DNA from: Calliopsis andreniformis
Taxonomy: Eukaryota > Arthropoda > Insecta > Hymenoptera > Andrenidae
Assembly: GCF_051401765.1 (NCBI RefSeq)
Contig: NW_027480542.1
Span: forward strand, 310,001 to 374,000
DNA: 64,000 bases
Direction: 5' to 3'
Of this stretch, positions 55,560 through 64,000 are shown piece after piece. A program made the position numbers and the translations under genes. The notes below the pieces were generated by a model, which saw only the letters and a list, made by a program, of their open reading frames with translations, did not search any database and was not told the DNA's origin. Numbering within the stretch: the first letter of the stretch is position 1; the number at the start of each line of letters is the position of its first letter.

Positions 55560-55613
55560 GGTTACGTAACGTAACGTAACGTAACGTAACGTAACGTAAC
55601 GTAACGTAACGTA
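55560..55613 (+). repeat. (GTAAC)n pentanucleotide array
   Basis: About ten perfect GTAAC units (or CGTAA in another register). Confidence 0.92.
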
Positions 55614-55660
55614 AGGTAGCTCACCGTAGGTCACCGTAGCTCGCCGTAGCTCACCGTCGT
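55614..55660 (+). repeat. Short decamer repeats next to the GTAAC array
   Basis: Four imperfect AGCTCACCGT units (AGCTCACCGT, AGGTCACCGT, AGCTCGCCGT, AGCTCACCGT). The unit shares CCGTA/CGTAA-type sequence with the pentamer array beside it. Confidence 0.75.
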
Positions 55661-56024
55661 AGTGCACCTACGAGGATCTGTTACCTGCACTTTCGCCAGC
55701 AGGATTCTTCATTCTATATTAGTGCGTCTCGTAAGGTGGTGTTGGGAAATGACCCTTTTCCTTAGCTGTGAGCATGGGTCACCGTGGCTGTGACTCACGG
55801 AAGAGTCACCACGATGAACCGATGTTTTGAGAGTTGACGAAAACAAATGTGTAAGCTAAGATACCAATGTCCAAAGATTATCTTACTGGCACCCTAACAA
55901 ACTACAAAGGGTTAGACTCATCATTCCCCCACCAAAATCCTAGATTACGTTGTCTATATATATTACGGAGCAACACCAAAATGCAATACAGTACTCTCGA
56001 TTCTTTCACTTGGTAACATCTAAA

Positions 56025-56280
56025 CCAGGCTTCGGAATTAACTGCTCTTTTCGGCCGATTCTCGAAGGCGACGCCTTCTTTCTCCCTCGCACGTCACTTC
56101 TGTCCGCCGCGGCCCTAGTGCTCGGAAGGCCTCAGGCGCGTGCCACAAGAATCGCGTGTGGCGCATTGGGGCGACGACACTTATATTAATAGATTTCCAC
56201 ATCACCCATGAGGTACTATTGTTGATGGGTTTTTTTGTTGTCAGTGGTATCCCTTGTAGGCCTATTCCACTGTCACGCGT
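56025..56280. mobile_element. hAT terminal repeat, same family as the fold-back MITE
   Basis: Starts CAGGCTTCGGAATTAACTG and matches the left half and centre of 43787-44151 (GGCCTCAGGCGCGTGCCAC, ATTTCCACATCA, CCATGAGGTACTATTGTTG). The second inverted arm is absent; instead hAT transposase sequence begins. This suggests it is the terminus of the autonomous relative. Confidence 0.7.
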
Positions 56281-56340
56281 TGATAATTTGGAAAATGGCG
56301 AGAAAAAAATAAATATAGAAAAATTATTATTAAAATATTG

Positions 56341-57935
56341 TCAAAATTTCACTAATGGTTCGGTAAAACTAGATTTTCGAGCATGCTTAGACGTGCTTGG
56401 TAAACTAGAAATATCAATGGGGAGTCTGGACGTCGCTGTTCGTATCAAAGACGAAAGCGAGGAATCGTTTAGAAGTGTGCGCTGTTCTGTCTTAATGCTT
56501 CGCATTTTCGAGAACGAACATTCGCACAAATATGTTGATCCGAACATTGAGAAAAGTCGGAGCGCAAAATTTTTAAGACAGGGATACAAAATTTTTAAGT
56601 CGATTCATCCAGAATTTTAAAAAATTTGGCTCCTGTTTCTTGCCTCATCTTTAAAGAAATATCGTGCTGAAGATCGCACAGTACTTCTTGATACTCGAGG
56701 TCTTGTTCTTCGATTCTCACGGTGAGGGAATTCTCAAAGAGAATTAGATAATTTTTAAGCGAATCGAAGTCACCGAACGAAGAATATGAAAATGATCAGC
56801 AAAATCACACTTATCGCCGAATTCTTCGAAGATTAATTTGGACGTGGGGAAGAAGAAAAAGTTTTTTTCTTCGAGATGATGTTGAAAAACAGTTAACCTT
56901 CTACGGAAGGAATCGATGTGATTATATAATTCTGAAATTCTTTGGGTAGGTTTTCGAAGTTTTAAATTTAATCTGTTTAAATGGTTAGTTAGATCAACTA
57001 CAAATAAGGGTTCACAAAGGAAGCTCACATCTGTTAATAACGAAGAATATTCGACAGAATTTATACTTGGATTTTCTTGCAAGAAAAAAAATTTCTTTTC
57101 TTATAGCAAAAAATTTAGTCACAGATTTCGCTGCACTGAGCCAGCGAACTTCACAATGAAAGGGAACATCAGTATAAACAGCGTTATGCGTTTCAAGAAA
57201 TTCAATAAATTGCCTATGAGAAAGGAATTTATTGCCGCCCTTAATAGAATTGATTATCTTTGTAGCCAGTTCCATGGCGAAAGATAATTTAATTTCTTTT
57301 CCGCATAACGCATCCTGATGAATGATATAGTGTATCATTGGAAACTTGAAATCACGATTTTTGAATTGCCCATACAGTCCTATCTTGGTACCTGTCATGG
57401 CATTCGCACCATCGGTTACCTCTGCAGAGCATTTGGAAAAGTCAATTCTAAACTTTCGAAGAGTGTTCTCTACTGTACTGAAGAGATCTACACCTGTCGT
57501 CGTACCATGTAAAGGCACGAAATCTAAAAGCTCCTCGACATACGAGAAATCACTTTGTTCAATTCGAGCGAAAATGCTCAATTGACTAATATGTCTGTTA
57601 TCGGTGCTTTCGTCCAAACACAAGGAAAAATAACGATAGGTGTTTAGAAGTGCAGATAATTTCTCTTCGATAGATAAACTAATATCCGCAATTCGGGAAA
57701 CCACGGTTTTATCACTAAGTGGGATGCTCGCAGCTTCTTCAAATGAAATTGAATTTCCGAAGGCTGAAACCGCTTCAGTGAAACATTTCTTTACGAAATC
57801 GCCCTCAGTGAATGGTTTACCCTTCTTCGCTATTAAAAGGAAAATAGCGTAGGAAGCTAAGCGAATTTTTTCAGAAGAAGATTGAACCTCAGCAATATTT
57901 GTACGATTTTCTGCATGTACTTGTCAAGAAAATTA
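56341..57935 (-). pseudogene. hAT transposase (ZBED5/GTF2IRD2-like), degenerate
   Basis: Minus-strand pieces in order: ENRTNIAEVQ, SSSEKIRLASYAIFLLIAKK, GKPFTEGDFVKKCFTEAVSA (57935-57710); a 230-codon frame with YFSLCLDESTDNRHISQLSI, CSAEVTDGANAMTGTKIGLY, IIHQDALCGKEI and HCEVRWLSAAKS (57704-57012); MQENPSINSVEYSSLLTDVS (57082-56744); and LRLFSMFGSTYLCECSFSKM (56589-56341), the C-terminal hAT dimerisation motif. CLDESTD and the D in TDGANAM match catalytic positions. Two or three frameshifts break it. The N-terminal BED finger is not visible. Related proteins in other animals are often domesticated, but this copy is dead. Confidence 0.85.
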
Positions 57936-58357
57936 CAGTGACCAAAGACAAAGAAAGGAGGGTCTTTGAAATTACCTCTAACACGATCACCAATTAACTT
58001 ACTGTATTTCTTGATCGATCCTTCGGAACGATACGTCCTTATGCTTCACTCAAGTTACAGTTAAAACCAAAAGAAAAGATTAACACTTGCGACAAAGAAA
58101 CAAAAAAAAAAAACTGTGTAACAATGCGATAGAGACTGCGATTCGATCGACAAGAGTGTAACGATTATTCGTTGCGCAATGATCGTTAGAACGAAGCGCG
58201 CTGCCGATCGGCGTTCGTTTTCGCCTCGGTTCGGCTATCGGGCATGCGCGTCGATTCACCCGCCGGTGGCCGTAGGGAGGGGGGTCTAGTCGCCGCGACG
58301 ACTCGCCGGCTTGAACCGTACGAAACAATAAAATTAACAAATATTTACAAAACTTGA
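57936..58357. other. Short gap, with GC-rich block at 58190-58320
   Basis: It separates the hAT remnant from the MADF-BESS exon. The GC-rich block may be part of a hAT end or a promoter, but I see no inverted partner for the left terminus at 56025. Confidence 0.35.
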
Positions 58358-58920
58358 TTATTGGATGTCAGTATTTGGAACTGGCGGCGATATTACATTT
58401 TCCGAAAACGTTTCCAACTCATACTGTTGCACTAAATTAAAAATTTGAGTTTTAATTAGATTTTGTGTCCGACCATCGAGACTTCTTATGGTATCTTTAA
58501 TACCTTCGAAAAAATTATCTAAATGGTCCTTTTTACTATTTTTATTAATAATATATTCTACGAGTCTGAATGATGCACTTCGACTGACGCTTTCGCTTTT
58601 TTTCTTCTGTGGTGGGCCACCGATTGTGCAGGTGTAGTTCTAAAGTGTTCTTCCTTAATTTCTGGTATTATTGTTATTCTACATGTCGACAACGCACGCT
58701 GGTTCCTCATTATTACTGTGCTGTATCTCAATGTCTCTCACAGCAGGCGCATTTGAAATGGTTTCCATTTGGGCCATTGATTTTTGCAAAAAGCTTAATT
58801 GATTCTGGAATCTGTAGGGTTTTATTTTTGTTGCGGCCAGTCCATTTCTTCCTTCTGCTTTTTTCAAATGCCTGCGGTAATTGTCCCTTATATTGCTCCA
58901 ACGCAATTTGCACGTTGATC
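58358..58920 (-). pseudogene. MADF-BESS protein, terminal exon, frameshifted
   Basis: The minus strand has a splice acceptor TTTTTCTAG directly before GATCAACGTGC at 58920. The exon then gives CKLRWSNIRDNYRRHLKKAE and FQNQLSFLQ, the second half of a MADF domain (Myb-like DNA binding). Near its end a BESS motif follows (KKDHLDNFFEGIKDTIRSL, then IKTQIFNLVQQYE) before TAA at 58358-58360. Between them the reading frame must change twice (around 58680, and in an A-run near 58600), so the gene is broken here or the assembly has errors. The BEL LTR fragment begins 11 bases upstream of the exon and hides the rest of the gene. MADF-BESS proteins are transcription regulators or companions of PIF/Harbinger transposases. 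Confidence 0.72.
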
Positions 58921-58931
58921 CTAGAAAAAAC

Positions 58932-59435
58932 TGTTAGAATCGCTTAAAATAAGTGATCTAACGGAGGTTCGGATAAGGTGAGAGTGAGGGTATACGAAAG
59001 AAACTGATACACAAATTCAATCTTTGTCCGCCCTTAAAAGTGCTTTGTAACGACGTTTATTGACGAATTTTTGCGTGTCTTTGGGGGGCTGGGGGCTCCT
59101 TGGTCCTCGGCGTCGAGCTCCTATAGCTGGAGGTGGAACGGAGAGCCTGGTGGTCTTGGCGACGCCGGCTTGACCCTTTAGCGACGTTGGCGTCTGAAAG
59201 AAAGAAACGCGGCGGAACCGCAGCGGTAAGCAAGAGTGTAAATCAAGCTGTACCGAAGATTCCCGACTCCAGGCTACGCTCACGAGCCTATGTGGAGGGG
59301 ATAGCAATACCTTGCCTGTAACACGAAGATAATGCAGTGGACTGTATTATCGACACTTCTTCTGGTGCGAAGAAGAAGTCGATGGGCGAGTGGCTGGAGA
59401 GGAGGGGGGACCTCTTCTCTTTACCTTGCACCTTA
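58932..59435 (-). repeat. BEL-family LTR, copy 4, truncated by a mariner
   Basis: Matches the first 500 bp of the plus strand of copy 1 and copy 2, from TGTTAGAATCGCTTAAAA to CTTTACCTTGCACCTTA. It is then interrupted by TA-CAGGGTGTCCC of the mariner element. The remaining LTR is not found on the far side of the mariner. Confidence 0.85.
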
Positions 59436-59963
59436 TACAGGGTGTCCCAAAATAATGGGACAATCCGAAACATGCTTATTGTTCATGCAAAAAGAAATCG
59501 AAAAGTCCCTTACCATTTTGCAATTTGAGGCTTCGTTTCCAAGATATTAACAGTTGAAGATTAGAAGTTCGACTTCCGGGGCTCGCTGTTTAAACGGCAA
59601 ACGGTGTTGGCGCAGCGACATGCGTTCGTAGTTCTTAATGTCGCACAAGAGACCCGCGTAGATGTACGCTCACACAAAGTTTACAGTTGACTGTACACAT
59701 TCATAGATTTTAATCCACTTACACTTAAGATATAGTTTTTAATACACTTAATTGTCTAATTGTTCAAAAACAAAAAAAAAAAAAAAAGAAAATAAATGTT
59801 CAAATACATCTGTTGACGCACCTTCATAGTTCTCAAATTCACTCAAATTCAAATTCACTAATTTTTTACAAAAAGTGTTCAAACACATTTCCTTGCACTT
59901 GTACACATTTCTGTAGTATTCTCAACAAGGAGTCACGCAGTTGACCGCACACATCCTGAGTCT

Positions 59964-60570
59964 TTATTTTATTGAACGCATCCAATATGCGCTGCCGTAG
60001 CATTTATTCACTGTCAATTTGGATAGCGTATACCTGTTGCTTAACGTAGCCCCATAAAAAAAATCTAAGGGCGTAAGATGCGGAGATCGCGGTGGCCAAG
60101 ATATTGGACCACCTCGTCCTATCCACTGATTTCTATATGTTTGCGTCAAAAATCTTCTTACATGTTGACCAAAATGGGCAGGAGCACCGTCTTGCTGATA
60201 AATTATGTGTGGTCTAACATTTAACGGAACATCTTCTAATAATTGTGGTAACTGATTCACGAGGAAATCCAAATATGATTCTGCGGACAGTCTGTGAGGG
60301 AGGAAACACGGTCTCACAATTTTGTCGCCAATTATCCCTGCCCACACATTGACGGTCCATCGATGTTGAAAATTGCTTGTGTGAGTTTCGCGCGGATTGA
60401 CATAACTCCACACATGCGAATTTCGGAGGTTGAACGCACCACTTCTCGTAAACGTACTTTCATCCGTCCACAAAATCTTGTTTAAAATGTGCGGATCATG
60501 TTCGTACGTGTTTAACAGCCACGTGCAAAACTCTAGCCTAACAGGTTTATCGCACGGCTGTAAAGCTTGG
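59964..60570 (-). pseudogene. Mariner-like transposase, catalytic domain
   Basis: After a frameshift near 60570 the minus strand reads CDKPVRLEFCTWLLNTYEHD and NKILWTDESTFTRSG (first catalytic D), QHRWTVNVWAGI, YQQDGAPAHFG (second catalytic D) and SWPPRSPHLTPLDFF. In this family the last motif is normally SPDLTPLDF; here the third catalytic Asp reads His, 37 residues after the second Asp. The C-terminus is short and also altered (FFYGATLSNRYT). The protein cannot be active. Confidence 0.85.
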
Positions 60571-60576
60571 TTAAAG

Positions 60577-60915
60577 CTAGCTCGCGCGGTACAAATGGTA
60601 TGGATGAAGCCCTTCTTCTTGTAATATGCGGTGAACCGAAGACCGTGGCACGTTCAGAAGATGTTCTACCTGCCGTACACTTATTGTAGGATTTTCTTCA
60701 ACTTCTTGAAGTACCCTTTCTTCAATTGTGGCAAAATTGGCATCCCTTGTTCGCCCTCTCAATGTATTGTGACCAAAATGTCTGTAGTGTGGAGAATTTG
60801 TAATTACGCGGGTTAAAATTTTTCTCGAAATCGGTTGCCTATTACGGTACTTTTCATTGTACATACGTACAGTAGCAAGAACATTGCCATTGCATTGGTC
60901 GTGTACGAATAGCAT
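60577..60915 (-). pseudogene. Mariner-like transposase, N-terminal helix-turn-helix domain
   Basis: The frame from ATG 60915 gives MLFVHDQCNGNVLATVRMYN, RQPISRKILTRVI, EERVLQEVEENPTISVRQVE and NVPRSSVHRILQEEGLHPYH, the paired helix-turn-helix that binds the terminal repeats. It ends at RAS before a stop caused by a frameshift; the continuation lies in another frame at 60570-59964. Confidence 0.85.
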
Positions 60916-61398
60916 ATCGTAATAATCACTATTGGTGAATATTTCAAACTGTCACTGTTCGGTACGAATAGTTCGAGAAAATTAGTTTTGAAACTTAATA
61001 GTATTTATTTTACCCAACGAGTTCGTTGTTAAAGTCACTGTACAAAAAAACTTAAATACATGAGCAAAACAAGGTATGAACAGAAATTGATTTGATCAAT
61101 AACCTGATTTAAACTGTTCTTGACTATTATTTCCCGCGTAAGTGGAATAATCGGTTTCGCAGCTGCGGTTACCGTTTCTTACGACCGGTCAAGAGACGCA
61201 CGACGTCGCGAAAACAAAAGATTCGGTACGGCAGAGAGAGAGCACACTACTCACGAGACACGAGTCGTCTGGCCCCTTCGTCCGCCGGACGGGCGAGCGA
61301 GATGGATATCGACCTGGAAGCCTCGTTATTTGAACTTGATTGGTTAATTCCAGAATCGATTATCGATACCCAAATCGCCGCCGGACGGTGCTGACATC
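60916..61398. other. Unassigned DNA right of the mariner
   Basis: No gene, and neither the mariner end nor the rest of the BEL LTR is found. The part from 61120 to 61300 is GC-richer (GGACGGGCGAGCGAG) and has a regulatory or LTR-like look without a second copy here. Confidence 0.3.
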
Positions 61399-61519
61399 TG
61401 ACTCAGCGATGGGCCAGCCGACTCGGGAGCTCATTCGCCACCGAATGCTGCCGGTCGCGCGGTTGCGCAGTAACTTTGTGCGCATCCGCCGCCGACCCAC
61501 ACAGCCAATCCGCAACAGT
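61399..61519 (+). repeat. 121-bp direct repeat, unit 1
   Basis: From TGACTCAGCGATGGGCCAGC to CAATCCGCAACAGT; about 88% identical by eye to 62281-62401. It contains two CGCGGTTGCGCA-like and CGCCGCCGACCC motifs. Confidence 0.8.
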
Positions 61520-62280
61520 CACTGTAAACACTGTCTCTCACTGGCGATACTTTTTTACTGAATTTGCTTCTCGACTTTGCTTTCTTACTTTTGTGGTTCA
61601 TCTTCTTCATATTGTGGGTGGGCGTATGAAGATTTCGTAGAAGGAGGAAAAGAGGCTTTTCGGGAACTTGTGTCGCAAATTCTATTGGTTGACCATGGTT
61701 TTGCATTTCCTATTGGTCACTCTTTAACATTAGGGTAGTTAAATGATGGAGAGAGGACGGTGAAAGGTCAATACTTTTTCTTATTTTCGGACAAAACTTT
61801 CCCAAAGTGTTTTACGATATGTCATAAAAAAATAACTCTATTGTCCTAAAAGTAATAAACTGAAAGTCACGTTTTCGGATAATAGAAGAAATTTCTGCTA
61901 CGCACATGGTAAAAAAACTGCAAGGCCTGTGAGGGATTATGAAGGGTTCAAATGAATCATTCCAAGCCAACTGATCAGATTTGTCCGTCGATGTCTAAAT
62001 TTTTTCACAGATGTAGCCCACGTGTAATTACAGAAGATTAAGTCCGGCTTTTGCTGGTATCAAAGATCGCGGCGCACCCCGGGCCAGGTAACCGATGCAC
62101 ACGCTCCACTCCTAGGGTTACCTGACCTGACGGTACTCCACTGGTTCATAATACTATTTATTTTCAATGATTCCAAAAAATAGTACCTGCAGATTTGATA
62201 ATTATTTTAACACCGTCTTTTATACCGTACACTATTACAACACAGTGGTTCGTTGTCAGTTGTCTTTCCTGTTATACCCT

Positions 62281-62401
62281 TGACTCAGCGATCGGCCAGC
62301 CGACTCGGGAGCTCACTCGCCATCGAACGCTGCCGGTCGCGCGGTTGCGCAATGGTTCAGTGCGCAACCGCCGCCGACCCACACAGCCAATCCGCAACAG
62401 T
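62281..62401 (+). repeat. 121-bp direct repeat, unit 2
   Basis: From TGACTCAGCGATCGGCCAGC to CAATCCGCAACAGT, matching 61399-61519. It is joined directly to a LINE fragment on its right. Confidence 0.8.
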
Positions 62402-62682
62402 GGGTGATGCCCGCATCCAGGTCGGGGATAGGTTAAAGTACCTCGGCCTGGACATCGATAGCTGCTGGCGCTTCGAAGGACACTTCGACCGCCTCGTCCC
62501 TCGGGTTGTGGCCGTGTCCACCATGCTTAGTCGACTTTTGCCTAACCTCGGGGGACCTGACATGAAGGTACGTCGCCTATATGTGGGAATGGTGCGGACT
62601 ATGGCCCTTTACAAATGTCCCGTTTGGGCCCGCGGCCCGGTGGTTGGCCGGAGCGCGCGGCGCATGTTGCGTCGGAAATTGG
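62402..62682 (+). pseudogene. LINE (R1-like) post-RT fragment
   Basis: The plus-strand frame gives DRLKYLGLDIDSCWRFEGHF, LPNLGGPDMKVRRLYVGMV and MALYKCPVWARG. LKYLGL-x-D followed by F-x-H and a YxGVVRSMALYGAPIW-like stretch is the region after the RT palm in R1-like LINEs. Both ends are cut; the left end starts exactly at the 121-bp repeat. Confidence 0.75.
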
Positions 62683-63446
62683 ATGGAACTGTTTTTTCTA
62701 ATGTTACATTCCGGGTAAATCATTTCGAAACAAAAAACGCGCTGAAGTCGAATGACATTTTGACAACCTCAGCAATGCAATAACCCGGGAAGGTGTCAAA
62801 TATGAGCCGGCGACTGACCTAGTATAATTCGCGTTAGAATAAGATAGGAAATAGATAGCGAGAAGATTAGAAACTGCGACCTCGTTGGTATACATTACTT
62901 GAAGAATATCGTAGTCCAAAATTAATAAAAATTATAGATGGTAACCTCGCAACTACAGATCACGCGCTGTAGATTTCGTCAAGGTAAGCATCAATTGCGA
63001 CAGGTCTTTCGGTCCCCCGATTTGAACAAATTCCAATCAACCCTTTAAAACCTGTCGGAACTTTCGGCTCTTGCTTTTTCCGTCCACTAAACTCAAGTAA
63101 GGAATATGTCCGGAGATCTCAGTTTATAATCTGTGTAGTAAACGCGACGATAAACCGGGAAGCGAAAACTTGTAAGTCTCCTCGAAGCCGAGCCATTGGT
63201 TCCTCCCGATTTCGTACCTCCGAAATTAAGGTAATCAGGTATTGTCATTTATATTCAACTTGTAATAACGTTTAAATCTCCGAAACGAGAATTCTAAATA
63301 AAAGTAACTGTACATGCATACGTGAGAAGTTAAGTGAACCCAACCCTGAATTTCCGAACGATCCCGAGGAAGGCAATCGAAGCCTAAACCTCACAAAATA
63401 CTGTACTAGCCCCGGTAGCGCACCCGGGACGTAACACCTAAATTTC

Positions 63447-63447
<1 letters not shown>
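62683..63447. other. Non-coding DNA
   Basis: No supported gene. At 62803-62850 GACTGACCTAGTATAATTCG and CGTTAGAATA resemble 8815-8850 (GCTGACCTAATATATTTTCG), so both may carry a piece of one dispersed repeat. Confidence 0.35.

Positions 63448-63494
<47 letters not shown>
63448..63494 (+). repeat. Poly(T) tract, 47 bases
   Basis: 47 consecutive T after TTTCG and before AATAAAG. On the minus strand this is a poly(A) run, possibly the tail of a retroposed sequence, but no LINE or gene is seen next to it. Length may be inexact in the assembly. Confidence 0.9.
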
Positions 63495-63498
<4 letters not shown>

Positions 63499-64000
63499 AA
63501 GTGGAACCAAGAAAAAAGACGAGATTGCCGCTCACGAGCTGCGAGAACCAAGGGAAGAGTTTAGAAGAAGCATCGTATGTAAAGAAAAGTGATCTAGCCG
63601 TTTTTCAGATCGTATCGCGTATTCAACTAACAAAGGCACAAAGTAAAAAACATCTGATCGGTTCGGCCTTTGGCACAGGTGTTATGGGTACTTTGAAGTA
63701 CAAAAAAACGTGGATGTTGAATGTTTCCATGATTTTTCTAAATGTCGCACCATGTTTTGTGAAAAGTGGTAATTACCTCATTTTTTAGGTCATTTTGAAA
63801 TGACTTGTATACGATGAAAAAAAATTTTCACTAAATTTTCGAGGAAATGCCCTTAAAGGGAAACTTTTCAGCTTTCCAAAACACCCTTTGCAATTTTCCT
63901 ACGATTACTCAGTCGTAAATTATAGGTGTTCAACGTTAAAAGTGTCATTTTTCATACAACAGTAAATAACGTGGTAACAAAAAATAGTAGAACAAATCTA
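63495..64000. other. Unassigned DNA at the window end
   Basis: A plus-strand frame is open at 63501-63788 (95 codons) with no domain I recognise. Nothing else is supported. Confidence 0.3.

Larger units (their letters stand above)
59438..60915 (-). mobile_element. Mariner/Tc1-superfamily element, one end missing
   Basis: The left terminus CAGGGTGTCCCAAAATAATGG follows TA at 59436-59437, inside the BEL LTR. The transposase lies on the minus strand. No matching GGGACACCCTG end is found to the right within 1 kb, so the 5' end is lost. Confidence 0.82.

Noticed and set aside
55347..55667. Minus-strand frame with repeated YVTLR units
   Set aside because: It is a translation of the (GTAAC)n array.
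63272..63535. Minus-strand frame with a run of lysines
   Set aside because: It is a translation of the poly(T) tract.

Overview
The window is eukaryotic and looks like a repeat-rich insect chromosome region, most likely from a hymenopteran (possibly an ant). This rests on AT-rich intergenic DNA, intron-style splice signals, one recognisable host gene end, and the mix of BEL/Pao, Ty3/gypsy, Jockey-like, I/R1-like and R2-like LINE, mariner, piggyBac and hAT elements. No database search was possible, so every family name comes from reading motifs.

Host genes are few. At 1933-3213 (+) lies the last coding exon of a SUCO/Opt-like SUN-domain protein. At 58358-58920 (-) is a decayed MADF-BESS exon whose upstream side is cut by an LTR. 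A possible orphan first exon lies at 12756-12862 (+) and a THAP-like ORF at 46394-46575 (+). A GC-rich region at 36.7-37.9 kb holds an unidentified coding-like stretch on the minus strand.

The rest is mobile DNA, much of it nested. At 13098-18720 is a complete Ty3/gypsy element with two LTRs, a CTTG target duplication and one unbroken 1446-residue Gag-Pol that starts with a SAP-like motif. From 23.97 to 28.28 kb a Jockey-like LINE (-) is broken by two LTRs (24484-25634 and 26957-28119). A second gypsy element (-, 29.37-32.64 kb) is broken by a TTAA-flanked MITE and other inserts. From 47.77 to 52.59 kb, the two ends of a zinc-finger/SWIM transposon flank a 5'-truncated R2-like LINE and a BEL solo LTR with a perfect ACCCG duplication. 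BEL LTRs of one family occur five times, at 28.3, 38.6, 50.8, 53.2 and 58.9 kb.

The most unusual theme is palindromic mobile DNA. At 34875-35840 two LTRs lie head to head as one unit with a GTCC target duplication, inserted in a tandem repeat. At 43742-46115 is a palindrome of about 2.4 kb. One of its arms carries a fold-back hAT element and the other arm keeps the empty site. At 28285-29373 a BEL LTR has an inverted copy of its own end. Also notable are an internally deleted piggyBac that keeps its C-terminal cysteine-rich domain (22943-23637) and a capsid-like fragment at 43148-43645.
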